From NCBI GenBank assembly GCA_000969725.1, contig JXSR01S062635.1: DNA of 25,290 nucleotides; one strand, given 5' to 3'. Of the stretch, positions 1 to 12,000 are shown one piece after another. This DNA is from Ophiothrix spiculata (Eukaryota; Echinodermata; Ophiuroidea; Amphilepidida; Ophiotrichidae). Every line of letters starts with the position of its first letter. Position 1 is the first letter of the stretch. The notes under the pieces are model-generated. The model saw only the letters and a program-made list of their open reading frames with translations, had not been told where the DNA came from and searched no databases. The translations under genes and the position numbers were made by a program.

Positions 1-901
1 TTGGTCCATTCTCAAAATCATGTTTTTAATTTGTATATTTGTTGTATTCATCAGTATATTATATTCATCAACATTTTTATCATTATTACTGAACAAAATT
101 TCAAAGATAATGCCTTTTGAAATAAGAGTTTCTAGAGTAGTCATTCACTTGCAGTAAGTCTCTTGGAAAACAAATGGGAAAATACAAAGTTTAGAATATA
201 CAGCATTTCTTTTTACCTGTGTATTACACTGAAGAAACCCTTCATGAGTATGAAGAATATATCTATATGATATAAGATATTTAATCTGCAAGTTCATTTT
301 GAGTTTCAGTTACCAAAATGTTTCAGAAACGACCTTGTTTTGCACCTCCTATACACCATGTACAAAAATGAATTGAGGAAATGACATTTCCAACTCATCA
401 ATGTGTTAACACATGTTTGCATAAAGTGTCAGTTTCAGTCCAGGTATCGCATTGATCAAGATCTGCATTCCCTACGTCCATTACATAAAGCTTTATTGAA
501 TTGTCAGCTGAAAATACATGCTAATCGATGGCTAGCCTAGCCTAGGTCGTATTACTCAATGGACTAATGGCATGAAAGATTCTTATCACCAGGGATTTGT
601 CTCTTGCAATAAGATGAAAGACATACAGTTTTGAAAGAATCTTCACACACTTACAACATGCTAATCTAATAAGACATTTGCATGCTTAATGGATAAAGCT
701 TTTTAAGTAAATAGAAAATTTGTAAAGATTGCACCGACTTGGAAAAAAAAGTTGTAAGTAGTCTAACTATCAGAAACTCACTAAAACCAAACGTTGTCAT
801 CATTTAATTAATGACATTGCATGCCACAATAAGTTATGTTCTGTTCTCATTTATGTTTAAATTTCCATCCCTTGTTTTCTATATTCTGTTTTATTTTCTA
901 G
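1..901 (+). other. Upstream intron, 3' part
   Basis: AT-rich DNA ending in the acceptor before 902. I see no C2-coding exon, RNA gene or recognisable repeat here. The open frame beginning at 811 is intronic up to 901. Confidence 0.55.
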
Positions 902-1024
902 CATGTACATTTTATGAGAAACGTGTAAGAGAGGCAAAAGCCAAGGACGCAGCAACTAAAGTTAAAACCAATGGGCCGGGCCCCAAAACTAACGGTGGCA
1001 ATTATGGCGGACATACTAATGATG
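902..1024 (+). CDS. PKC exon: putative C2-C1 linker
   Basis: A strong pyrimidine tract ending TTTTCTAG precedes position 902, and base composition shifts to GC-richer, codon-like sequence. The reading is [20 protein letters not shown], then a Gly/Asn/Lys-rich tail ending HTND. The exon starts with two bases of a split codon and, with the donor ATG|GTGGGA at 1025, ends with one. This matches the next exon, which starts with two bases (AT), giving a joint Asp codon. A second donor after 1039 (AGG|GTGCAC) keeps the same phase and would add GKPKG-like residues, but it is weaker. CTFYEKR could be the last C2 strand. The linker is poorly conserved in this family, so assignment rests on splice phase and composition, not homology. 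Confidence 0.6.
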
Positions 1025-4000
1025 GTGGGAAACCGAAGGGTGCACGGCAAATAAAGATATCAAGACCTTCCCATCATTCCTTTCTTCTAAATGGGATATT
1101 TTGTACAGGTTTTCATGAATAGCTTTTAGTGATGAAACATGTCTGAAATGCACATTTGGGATGAGATCTGCTAGTTGTGCTATGTTTCATTACTAAAGAT
1201 GTTCATGACAACTTGTACAAAATATCCCATTGGAAGCAAGGCATGATGGGTAGGTCCAGATATCTTCTTTTGTGCATGGTTAGAATACTCAATTGCAAGT
1301 GATTTTCTGCATGTGTGCATTAGAAGTATTAAGACGGGAGTTATGCTTTCTGGCATGCATTATGAAATTGATTGGATGTATACAAGTATGGGGAATTCAG
1401 TTGAGTTTTGGGCCAAAATGGGATTGAATAGATGTACATTAGGGATAGAGCAGTGAATTGACTTTGGTATTGGGCCAAATCAAAATGGAATTTGACACTT
1501 AAAAATTCATGGAATTGATATATTTAGAACAAAATCATTCAATGCAAAATCCCTTTTGATGTTTACAACAATACCAGCAAAGAATAGATTATGACGCATG
1601 GCATGATTACCAATGTTGAATGTATTGGCGATGGAATATGGATAGAATTTTAGTCAATGTGAATTGGTGAAATTGAAGCTATGATACACTGATTGAAAGT
1701 TTGCACTACTATATGCATGTCATGAAACCCACCTTTATGATTTTAGCAAAACTGATTGGGTATAAATCCTTCCAAATTTTTAGACACACAGAATTAAGCA
1801 TAATTTGGTTTCTTGGATTAGAAATAAGGAAAATATTTTGTTGAATACTCTTCAAATGTGATTAAAACTGACTTTTGAATCAAGCCAAAAAGGGATATTG
1901 CAAAAATATTTGGGAACATAAAGAAGAATCAAACAAAGAAAGATTCAACAACAATTTGATTTCAGTAACACCACACAAATGGTTATCGGTATTGTGTAAG
2001 AAGAGAGGTTTGGTAATTCAAGCAATATTTTTGCGCTTGGGCAATTTCGAATAATTTTGTGTGTTTTGAATTTGTGCACTTGTGATTTTATTTAACATGC
2101 AGCAGTACATACAAAGACCATTTTTGCAATACATTTATTTTCATGCTAGGTGACTTTAGCGCGAATAATGAGCGGTGAAAAATACTATTTCTACAGTAAA
2201 TGCCAAAACGGATAGGAAAAATTTATTAGTACCCTCACTCAATAGAATCACATATGAAATATTTAGAATTTTGTAATTTGCATGGTATTTCTGGTTCATT
2301 ATAACCATTACTGCTGAATCCTCACCTAAGATCTGGATTTACAGTAAAACAGCACGATTTGCATGCCATGTAGCCTGCCTTTATTGAAATGTTTTCTTTT
2401 TTTTCTGATAGCAACACTATTAAGACCTATTCAGATATGCCTTAAATAATTTTGATTTAGATTTGCAAGTTTTGTTGTAAAATTTAGATTTCCAAAAAAA
2501 AAAAAAGCTTCTAATATGATTTCACTCAATCCACATGTAACATAAAACCTGGACAAAACTTATTAAATAAACCTGTTTCATACTGATTATATAGAGTTAT
2601 ACACAACAGAAAGCAAAAAAGCTGGTTTCATATTTGTCACCTTTGATTCAAGGGTATGTTTTGAAATTGAATGAACATGGTATGAATGCATAGGAATGCA
2701 ACCACAGTGCTGCCTCTCATGACAATTTTGAATTCTTGCATGTTTTTCTTGTATCATTTTCTGTTAAAAACAAATTTTATTTCATAGATTATAAATTCCT
2801 CTTTAAATTTCAATTACTTTATTATCTAGACTATTAATGTTAATCCCATTTGATGAGCAATGTGTCTTCTCAACAACATACTTCTGCATAGCCAAAATGA
2901 ACTATGCCCCAGGAACAACATTTGGCACTCAATGCCAAAGGAGTGGAATTTGCTTGCTTCAGCTACCTTTAATACTAAACATCCATTTAGCCACATGGAT
3001 TTATTTGATATACATTATTAGACAAATCTTGCAGAAACAACCCTGAATATTGCAAACTGTTATTGGTTCAATATGGGAGTCTGTGATATTGAAGGCGCTT
3101 CGCAAGGTTACCTCTTGAAACGGTGATTAAAGACAGAATTGAACATGTGAAATCTAATTTGTCTGCTGGTAAAGTTGTTATTAATTTTGTCATCTTGTGA
3201 TTGCATACTGCTGAGATATTTCATTCTGTTTGGCGATGCAAAGTGTCAATTCAATGTACTATACGATTGGCTGGTTGTCGGGTCTTAGTATTTCTACACA
3301 AAACCTTTAGACAGCCATATCTTGAAAGGTGACGAAAATCCGACGTGCATCATTTCTGACAGAGTCTATATTTTATAGAAAGAACTCAACCGGAATTTCA
3401 TTTAATGCATTAGAAAATATGATGTGTTGTGTATATCAGTACATTTTGTCTGTGCATAAAAAATAGAGATTAAATATTTTCATACACATTTGCAGAAAAC
3501 TTATAACCTGAAATTATTCTATATGGTTACATGGTAATAATGAGCTAAAGAGATAATTCATATGGTACATTTGAATGTAATTTGTACTTGTGGTGTAAAT
3601 GTATATGGTCCATGATATCAGTCATTTTTATGGTAATGGAAGATTATATATCAGAAGAAACTTGGATAAATATATTCATATTGAATAGATAAGTTACCTT
3701 ATACAAGTATAATTTTTTGATGATTCTAGGTTGTTTGATATAAAAAAATGGGGTATTTGACCATTTTTAAGCTTATGGAAATACTAAGTGTACATTATGC
3801 AGACACTGTTTTGGTAGCAAATTTGTAATCATAACTCACTCCAGTCTAAGATAGATTTTGAATGGCTGAATTTTCTTAGTTTTCTGGACTGGATATTGTG
3901 AGGTTAGGGTTAGGAGCAGGATTTGTGATGGTAGTTTGTTCTCAATGTGTTTAAACACAAACAAAGTAGTAATTTATCATCAAGTTTGACATTTTTAGGA

Positions 4001-7000
4001 TTCAAGACCAATAAATTGTGGATATTTTGAAATGCCCTGTTTGTTGATGTAGAATACAAGTAATATGCTACGGCTTTCGTAACAGAGCCTGGTTGCCTGT
4101 TGCCTTCTCCAAGGTTTATAGAGTATAGTGTAAAATACAGGTATATCTAACTCGGACCTTCTCATCCATGTGAGGATATCCCCATGCGATGACATCTTGC
4201 AAAAATTACAAAATAAATGCCTTGCTGAAGTATAAATGCATTTCCATATCAACCAATTTTCTCATTTGATGATATTTTGCAGTTAATATTAATTGACACA
4301 TTTCCATATCAACTGGCTTCCTCTCTACCTAATACAAGGATTCATCATTTGATGATATTTTGTAGTTAAAATTAATGTTAAAAATCCGTGCTATTTCAAT
4401 ATATTACACATTTCTATATCAACTAGTTTCCTTACTCATGCAAGGACACCCTCATTTGATGATATTTTGTAGTTAAGAATTAATGTTAAAGGCTATTATA
4501 GTATATATCATCTAGTTTTCTTCTCCCCATCTCATGTGAGGACATCCTCATTGCACATTTCTATATCAACTAGTTTTCTTCTCCTCATCTCATGTGAGGA
4601 CATCCTCATTACACATATCTATATCAACTAGTTTTCTTCTCCCCATCTCATGTGAGGACATCCTCATTGCACATTTCTATATCAACTAGAATTCTTCTCC
4701 CCATCTCATGTGAGGACATCCTCATTGCATATTTCTATATCAACTAGTTTTCTTCTCTTCATCTCATGTGAGGTCATCCTCAGTGCACATTTCTATATCA
4801 ACTAGTTTTCTTCTCCCCATCTCATGTGAGGACATCCTCATTGCACATATCTATATCAACTAGTTTTCTTCTCCCCATCTCATGTGAGGACATCCTCATT
4901 GCACATTTCTATATCAACTAGTTTTCTTCTCCCCATCTCATGTGAGGACATCCTCATTGCACATTTCTATATCAACTAGTTTTATTCTCCCCATCTCATG
5001 TGAGGACATCCTCATTGCACATTTCTATATCAACTAGTTTTATTCTCCCTATTCTCATGTGAGGACATCCTCATTGTACATTTCTATATCAACTAGTTTT
5101 ATTCTCCCCATCTCATGTGAGAACATCCTCATTGCACATTTCTATATCAACTAGTTTTCTTCTCCCCATCTCATGTGAGTACGTCCTCATCTTGTAATTA
5201 CAAACCCTTAACCAAAGTATATTTGACAAGTCTTCATCATACCAGTTTCCTCATACAAGGAGATCCTCATTTGATGACATTTTGTAATAACATATGATAT
5301 ATACAATCCTTTCTATAATTTATGACATTAAACATCTCTATATCAACCAGTTCTATTGGATGGCATTTTGTAGTTGGATGATTAACCAGTATCGTGTCTC
5401 TTTCTTATGTCAGAACGTCCTCATTCAATGGCTTCTTGTAAGTATATGATTCAAGCCCTTAGTATTTAGGTTATATCATTTCTATTTATCCTCATGCTAG
5501 GACATTCTCATTTGATAACATTTTATGATTAGCTCCAAAGTTTCCCCCAATATGGAAACATGGAAAAGAACAACTGAAATAAAGAAGAAAATAGAAAAAA
5601 TAGAAAATCACAGGAAGCACAATTTTTGCATCAAAAATAATATTGATTGACTTTTTTGATTATTAAACAACAAAAAACAAAACAACAAATAAACATACCA
5701 TCATACATTTTAAATCTTGACTGAAATTAATGTAACAATGAAAACAATCCTTAGGACTATTTTGCCTATACAGTCAATTAACATGAAAATCCACATATTT
5801 ATCACGGAAAAGAACACGGAATTCAACTTTTAGAACACAAAAAATTTGCCAGCTTATCTTACATATTACATATTGACCCTTGCTGTATTACTCATTTTTA
5901 TATCAACTAGTTTATATCGATCAGTATCCTCTTTCCTTTTCATATGAAAACATTCTCATTTTATGACATTTTGTTATTTCATGATACAAGCCTTGGCTAG
6001 TATATTGCACATTTCATATCAACTAGATAATTACTCTCTCCTCCTCATATGAGGGCATCTTCATTTGGTGACATTCTTACATTTACATGATAGATACCTT
6101 TGCCATAGAATATATTTCTTTATATAACAATTGGCATGATTTGTCAATAGTCTTTTACTATTGAATTGAGTGATCTTGAGATTATCATACCATTTCCCTT
6201 GCCTTGACCTTCGGTCTCCGGAAATGGTATATAGTTTCAAGATCACTTTGGGTCAATAGTCTTTACTATTGCCCTCATGAGCAGTCAATATTTGTATAAT
6301 ATCAACCAGTTTCTTCTCTCCTCATAATCATATGAGGACATATTTATTTGATGGCATCTTGTATTTAATGACATATTGCTTTGCTAGAGTATATTGCTAA
6401 TTTCTATATCAACCAGTTTTCTTTCACCTCATGCGAGGTCATCCTCAATTGATGCCATTTTGTAATAACTTGATACAAGTCTTTGCTATAGTATATTGCA
6501 TATTTGTATATCAACCAGTTGAAAAGACATACTCGTTTGATGACATCTTACATGGCACAAAACTTTACTTGCTTATTTTGAGTGGTCCACTCAAACATTG
6601 ATGGACGCCCAGAGTTTTCTGTTGTTCATAGCAGCATTCAAGTCCCGAGTCTTGTTTTAGAATGTCGACATAAGTGAGAGCTTAGTAAGTTTGCCATAGA
6701 GATCTTTGTTGTGACGTTTTGGCTCCAGAGCACATTTAGAATTGTTCTTGACATTCTTTTGTAAGTGGCATCAAGTCCTTTGGCCAGCTTAGATGTTAGA
6801 GTCCAAGACTCACAAAACCGATTCTACCGTGGCAGAGAAAAAACATAGTTTGAAAGTCAGAGGTAGTGAAGATTTTCAGATCTTTGAAAGTTTGTTGCAA
6901 CCTTTCTGAACTTGATATCTCAGTTCTCCACACCAGTGATGCAAACCATTATTAAAGTATATTACACATATCTCTTATCAACCTGTTTCCTCTTTCCTTC

Positions 7001-9061
7001 TCATGCGAAAACATCCAAATATGATGGCATCTTGTAATTATATGATACAAGCCTGTGCCACAGGAAATTTCGCATTTCTCTATCAACACTCTTTATACCT
7101 CATTGAGTTTAATCAATTTTCTCTTAATAAAACACAAGCAGCCCTGGAGAACAATTTGTACCTATTATGTTCCATATCCTTGAATAAATCACATGATTAA
7201 ATTCTGTCAATGCAGTAATGTGCATCTTATCTTTTTGCTATAAATCTGATTGCCAAAGGGTTTCATATGGACGTATTGATGGCTTATAGCACATCTGTTC
7301 TTGGGTGAATAATTAACGACTTCAGACATCAGTGGATGGGGGATTCGCACTGATAAAACACTGCTCATGTAATACCAATAAAGTTGATCTGATACCCCAG
7401 AATGGATTTTATCTTCTAGCAAAATTATAATAAAATTGATAAGCTAAATAAATTGTTTTCACACATTTCTCACCTTGTCATCCATTATGATAGCACTCGT
7501 AACTTTAAAAATAATGAATAATGAATAAAAAATTCAAAAACCAATCAATTGACCAAGATTGTTTCAGTTAAAATAAAAATACCTCTTTATACTGATTTCA
7601 ATGTAAGTTTACTTGACACGGACTTTTATCTACAATATACACTCAAAACATGTGTACATTCTTTATCTGTATAAAACCCCTGATTGCCTTTGCAAACTAT
7701 ATGCAAGATCTATTTAGTTTTTCAAAAAGCAAAGTGTTGGTATATATATTCGTTATAAATAGAATATGTCAGCTGCTTTAAATGTTAAGTTGAGCTCATA
7801 CATGTGGACTCTAACTCCCAGCTACCTGCTGTACTTTTTCCGTCAAAAATGATTTAGAAAATGAGTATTTGATGGTAAAAAGTAAATTTTGATGTTAAAT
7901 AAAAAAAAAAGTATGTGACACTGCACAACACCATTGCTTTGATTTGTACTAAGATGATATTTCACTCTTGTACTCGCCAAACAGTCTACTTAATTTGCGG
8001 ATCTACATAGGGGCACCCCCCATGAGACCTTTTTGTTTTGCTTTTCAGTTATCAAAAGCTATGTCAAGAAATTTTGTACATTTTCGGCCTCATATGTCAG
8101 TTTTCTTTTCTACTTTTTTTTTACCCCTGCTGTCCACATCAAATTCGCCACTATACTGCTGATGAACCCTGGGCTGTCCACTCAAATACATGTTCAGCTG
8201 AATTCCAATTATTTTCACCACAAACGGCATAGCAAACGAATTCACACTCAAAACGCAAAAGGATTGTGGCAGCAGACTACATGAAAACACAATGGAAAGT
8301 TCAGCTTTTCTCAACTCAGTTTGCGTTAACGCAAGTGGTGTTGCGTTTTGATATTGATCTATCAGAACTGCTCAAACCTTCCGTCTACACATGCTCGGTG
8401 CGTTTGCATTTAGTCTGGAATCAGCTTCAGTCATTTCTTATGCGATGTGTATGTAACATATCATGCTGATTGAGCCCCTGTCCCGGATTGGATAGAGTAA
8501 GAGCTAGTTCTCATGGTTGTAATGTAGTGAATTATTAATTTGGATGGCTGTAAAATGTACAAGAGAGGGAAATAAAGATGTATTGTGTTGTCAATAGAAG
8601 GTGACACAGCAATTTAGTATCCTGGATATCTTGTCAAAGTTAATTGTATTGAATTAGCTGCTAAGTTAACAGGTTGAAACCTTTGGGTTGAATGTGTGCA
8701 ATCTACCACCTACTTGCCACTACTGGGGTCGGGACTAGCATTTTAATGATTTCAAAACTGTTTTTCCTTGTGTAAAGTTTTATTGATATTTAAGATGAGG
8801 GAAGGGTTTAAAGTCAGTGTTGAATTGAGCTTTTACTGAAAGTGTGTTATTGTGTAATATTGTTGGAAAGCTAATTTAGCCAACATTATTGTAGAGCACA
8901 AAATCCAAAGATATGAACATTAATTCCACTAACTAGTGACAACAGCTTAATTGGCAACAATATTTGTTGTAATAGCCAACATCAGGTTGGCTTTATTTTC
9001 TTCTATCTCTAGGTAAACTTAGTATTAAGTTAGAATTATACAAAGTTAGTGTCCTCAATCT

Positions 9062-9096
<35 letters not shown>

Positions 9097-12000
9097 TATT
9101 CTTTCTTTATTGAGGGTTTTACTGGTTCAGTGACAAGCACTGCTTTTCAACCAGGCCCCTCATTGTACACAAATTGTATTACGATATAGCAATAAAAAAG
9201 ATGTATATATTATTCACTATTAACAAGATATCATACAGTATTTACAATGAGTTACGAATATGTTTAAATTACAAATAAGCATAATGGCTGCTACAAGATA
9301 ATACCATATATTGTTGTAGTTACAAAATTACAAAAAGATAGTATTGTAAACACAAAGAAACAAGTAAGTGAAAGTAGGACTAAATTTCTTTAATTTTCAA
9401 CTGAAATTGGCCCAGAGTCATTATTTCCATCTGAGCCCTTACTGTCGGTGGCAAAGAATTCCATGCATATGCTGCCCTAGCATGATATGTACGCTGACCT
9501 GCATTTGATTTAAATTTTGGCACAATCAATGTATTAGAAGTATGATTTCTAGTTATATGTGTATGGTTATTATGAACAAATTCAAATTGAGAAGATAGGT
9601 AAGATGGATATTCATTCTTTAAACATTTGAAGACGGTCGTTAATAGAGTATAATGCCATCTTTTATTTAGTTTATCCCACTTCAGTGTATTCATTAAATC
9701 ATTAGTTGGTGTCCTTATATCTGCTGACAAAATTATTCTAGCTAGGTTATTATGGAGAACCTGAAGTCTAGTTTGATGTTCCATATACCATAGATATACC
9801 TTATTGTGATTTGTGTCATGTCAAAGATATTGTTTTGTATCCTGTACTCTTATACATGGTGGTGGTTAATAACACTCATTTTTTATTTGTTTTCCGTCTT
9901 TATATCACTATTCACCTCAAACTATTTAATCCATCATACCTGTGGGTAAAGTATTGTAGCTAACTAGAGACATTGACAGAGAAACAAATTGCTTTTACCA
10001 AAAACTGTACTACTACCAATGATTTTAACACAAGTTCTTACTTTAGGCAAAATAAAAGTTTATTGGACAATTCAAACAAAACACATGGTATGGGTTGCAT
10101 TTACAAACAATAGGGCCCTATACTCTGGATTTTTGTTTACACTGTCCAATAAATTGTTTGGCCTATAATAGACTACGGTACTCTATTATTGAAATTATGA
10201 AATGCCCTACAGAACATGCTGAGAATGTGTGTCATTTTGATAACAAAAATAAATGCACTGTGCATATTTTGATCGGTAGTTCGAATCTGTGATCATTTGA
10301 AAAGATAAGTCTATCATACTACAATAGTTTAAAGGAGCATGGTCCCATTGCCTCAACATTTTTTCAAACTTTTTGAGATTTTGGCACCAAAATGTTGCTC
10401 TTATTTTTCCCATAACCCATGTGAAATTTCACGGCTGAGTTATGTTCCGTTTCAGAGATATATATGAAAATGTGTCTATTTATGGTAACCATAATCAGTT
10501 ACACAGTAACATATAGGGGGCTCTGAAATACAAAATTACCCTTATAATTAAAACAATTTGACAGATTCAGCTGAAATTTGAAACTTAGATCTCTTGAATG
10601 ATCTTCTTTTATATGACTTTGAAAACTGAATTTTGAAAAATTGGACCAAGTTCCTTTAATACTATGAGGCAATGCACTTGCTTAATACACACATTTATTG
10701 CCTTCAGATTCTTGATTTTGTTAGAAGTTTAATGACTTCAATGATAGTTTTGGTAAGTTATAACTATTGGTATTGAGACAAAGCTAATATATGATGCTGC
10801 TATAGAGCTTGGGTTTATTGCTGCATTTACCAGTCACTGATATAAATTGTTGTTGTTTTATTGTTATTCATTTGGTTTAGTATTGGGACTAACAGCAGTT
10901 AACACCTGTGTTTTAGAATATACAAGTATAGTGTAGCCTAGATATACAATAAAGCATTTCAATCTAGCTAGCATTTAAATTTCGCTAATTTGACCAGGAC
11001 AAGAAGTTGGTAAACTGAAATGAGGCAACAAGAATCTTAACATAGTTTGTAAAAGTGAAATTGAAAATGCACACACAAGTGAGGCTACACAGTGAAGTTA
11101 ATATAAAGTGCTTTACAGTTAGCCCAAAATCACTTGGCAGATTTTTGGTGATTTGTATGATCTTTTTAAGGTTAACAAATCATTGAAAAGATCATCTGTC
11201 CAGTCAGCATTGCAAGAAGAAGAATCCCTTTTTTCCCAACGACTTTGCATTGACTTGTTATATCTCACTTTAATAACTGACCATAAAACAAAATCCTAAC
11301 CACATCTTACGGAAAAAAATGTAAACAATTCTGGAATATAAAGAATTTTATTGTTGGGGAAAAAAGCGGGGTTCTTCTTATTGCATCATCATTATGGTTC
11401 ATTTAGAATCCATTGATTGGTCAGTGTCTGTAGCTTTTTATTTAAAAAGATTGAGAGTGAGAAGAAATTATAGGCATCTTGTATGGAGAGCTGCACTTTT
11501 TGTGTCAGTGCTGCATATAAAATGAAGATGAGTGACACTGAGCAACAGATTCAACAATTTTGTTCAATTTGTGCCCAATAATATGGTTTAGTATGTTACA
11601 CAAGCATATTTGACTTAGAATATTCCAATTGAAGTAAATGCTCCAATAGTATGTTTGACTTATAATGTTCCAGGATAATTTTTCAAATTCAAACAAGGCT
11701 CTTGAAGTACAACATGCTGCTGGACCATTCTAAGCCAAACATGCTCCTTGCTAGGGCATATTCACACATTTTACAAATGTTTACTTTGTTTATTGTATTA
11801 ACTGCCCTGTATTGGGAGAATCACAAATATAATTTGGTGGTGTGTAAACTAACTGAACAACATGCATTGTGTTCATCCAAAACATTGTTGGATATGAAGC
11901 CCCAATCTTGAGACACCGCATTTCGACGTTGTTGACACCTCTGTAATGGCTTTGTCAGATTGGTGTGTACTTCGATTCTGTAAGTCAAATATGCTCCTAT

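Larger units (their letters stand above)
4240..7060. repeat. Diverged satellite field
   Basis: Monomers of about 85-120 bp recur with wide divergence. They share three blocks: a TATATCAACCAGTTTCCT-like block, a CTCATG.GAGGACATCCTCAT block and a TTTGATGACATTTTGTA block. Clear monomers lie at 4240-4500, 5200-5530, 5890-6140, 6290-6545 and 6950-7060. The field is broken by an unrelated AT-rich stretch (about 5530-5880), a fold-back element (6145-6271) and a LINE fragment (about 6590-6870). The GAGGACATCCTC block has dyad symmetry and is retained in many monomers. Confidence 0.85.
9064..9820 (-). mobile_element. 5'-truncated LINE (CR1/L2/Jockey-group)
   Basis: Minus-strand insertion with the 3' end at low coordinates. 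It comprises the C-terminal part of a reverse transcriptase (9380-9820), a ~280-bp 3' UTR and a terminal (AAT)n tail (9064-9099). The UTR contains a hairpin at 9122-9154: stem CTGGTT/AACCAG with inner stem CAGTG/CACTG. 5' truncation and a microsatellite tail are usual for target-primed insertion. No clear target duplication was identified, so the upper boundary is approximate. Confidence 0.85.

Noticed and set aside
811-1122. 103-codon open frame as a complete small gene
   Set aside because: The first 30 codons are intronic pyrimidine-rich sequence before a good acceptor, and the end lies in the fold-back element. Only 902-1024 looks like an exon.
2837-3046. 69-codon open frame
   Set aside because: No domain, splice context or composition change; chance frame in AT-rich DNA.
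4501-5192. CRISPR-like regular repeats
   Set aside because: The whole 58-bp unit repeats, with no unique spacers, and the setting is an animal intron. It is a tandem satellite.
7968-8469. Cluster of overlapping open frames on both strands
   Set aside because: No domain, codon bias or consistent splice pair. The acceptor-like TTTTGCTTTTCAG at about 8035 leads to no recognisable protein.
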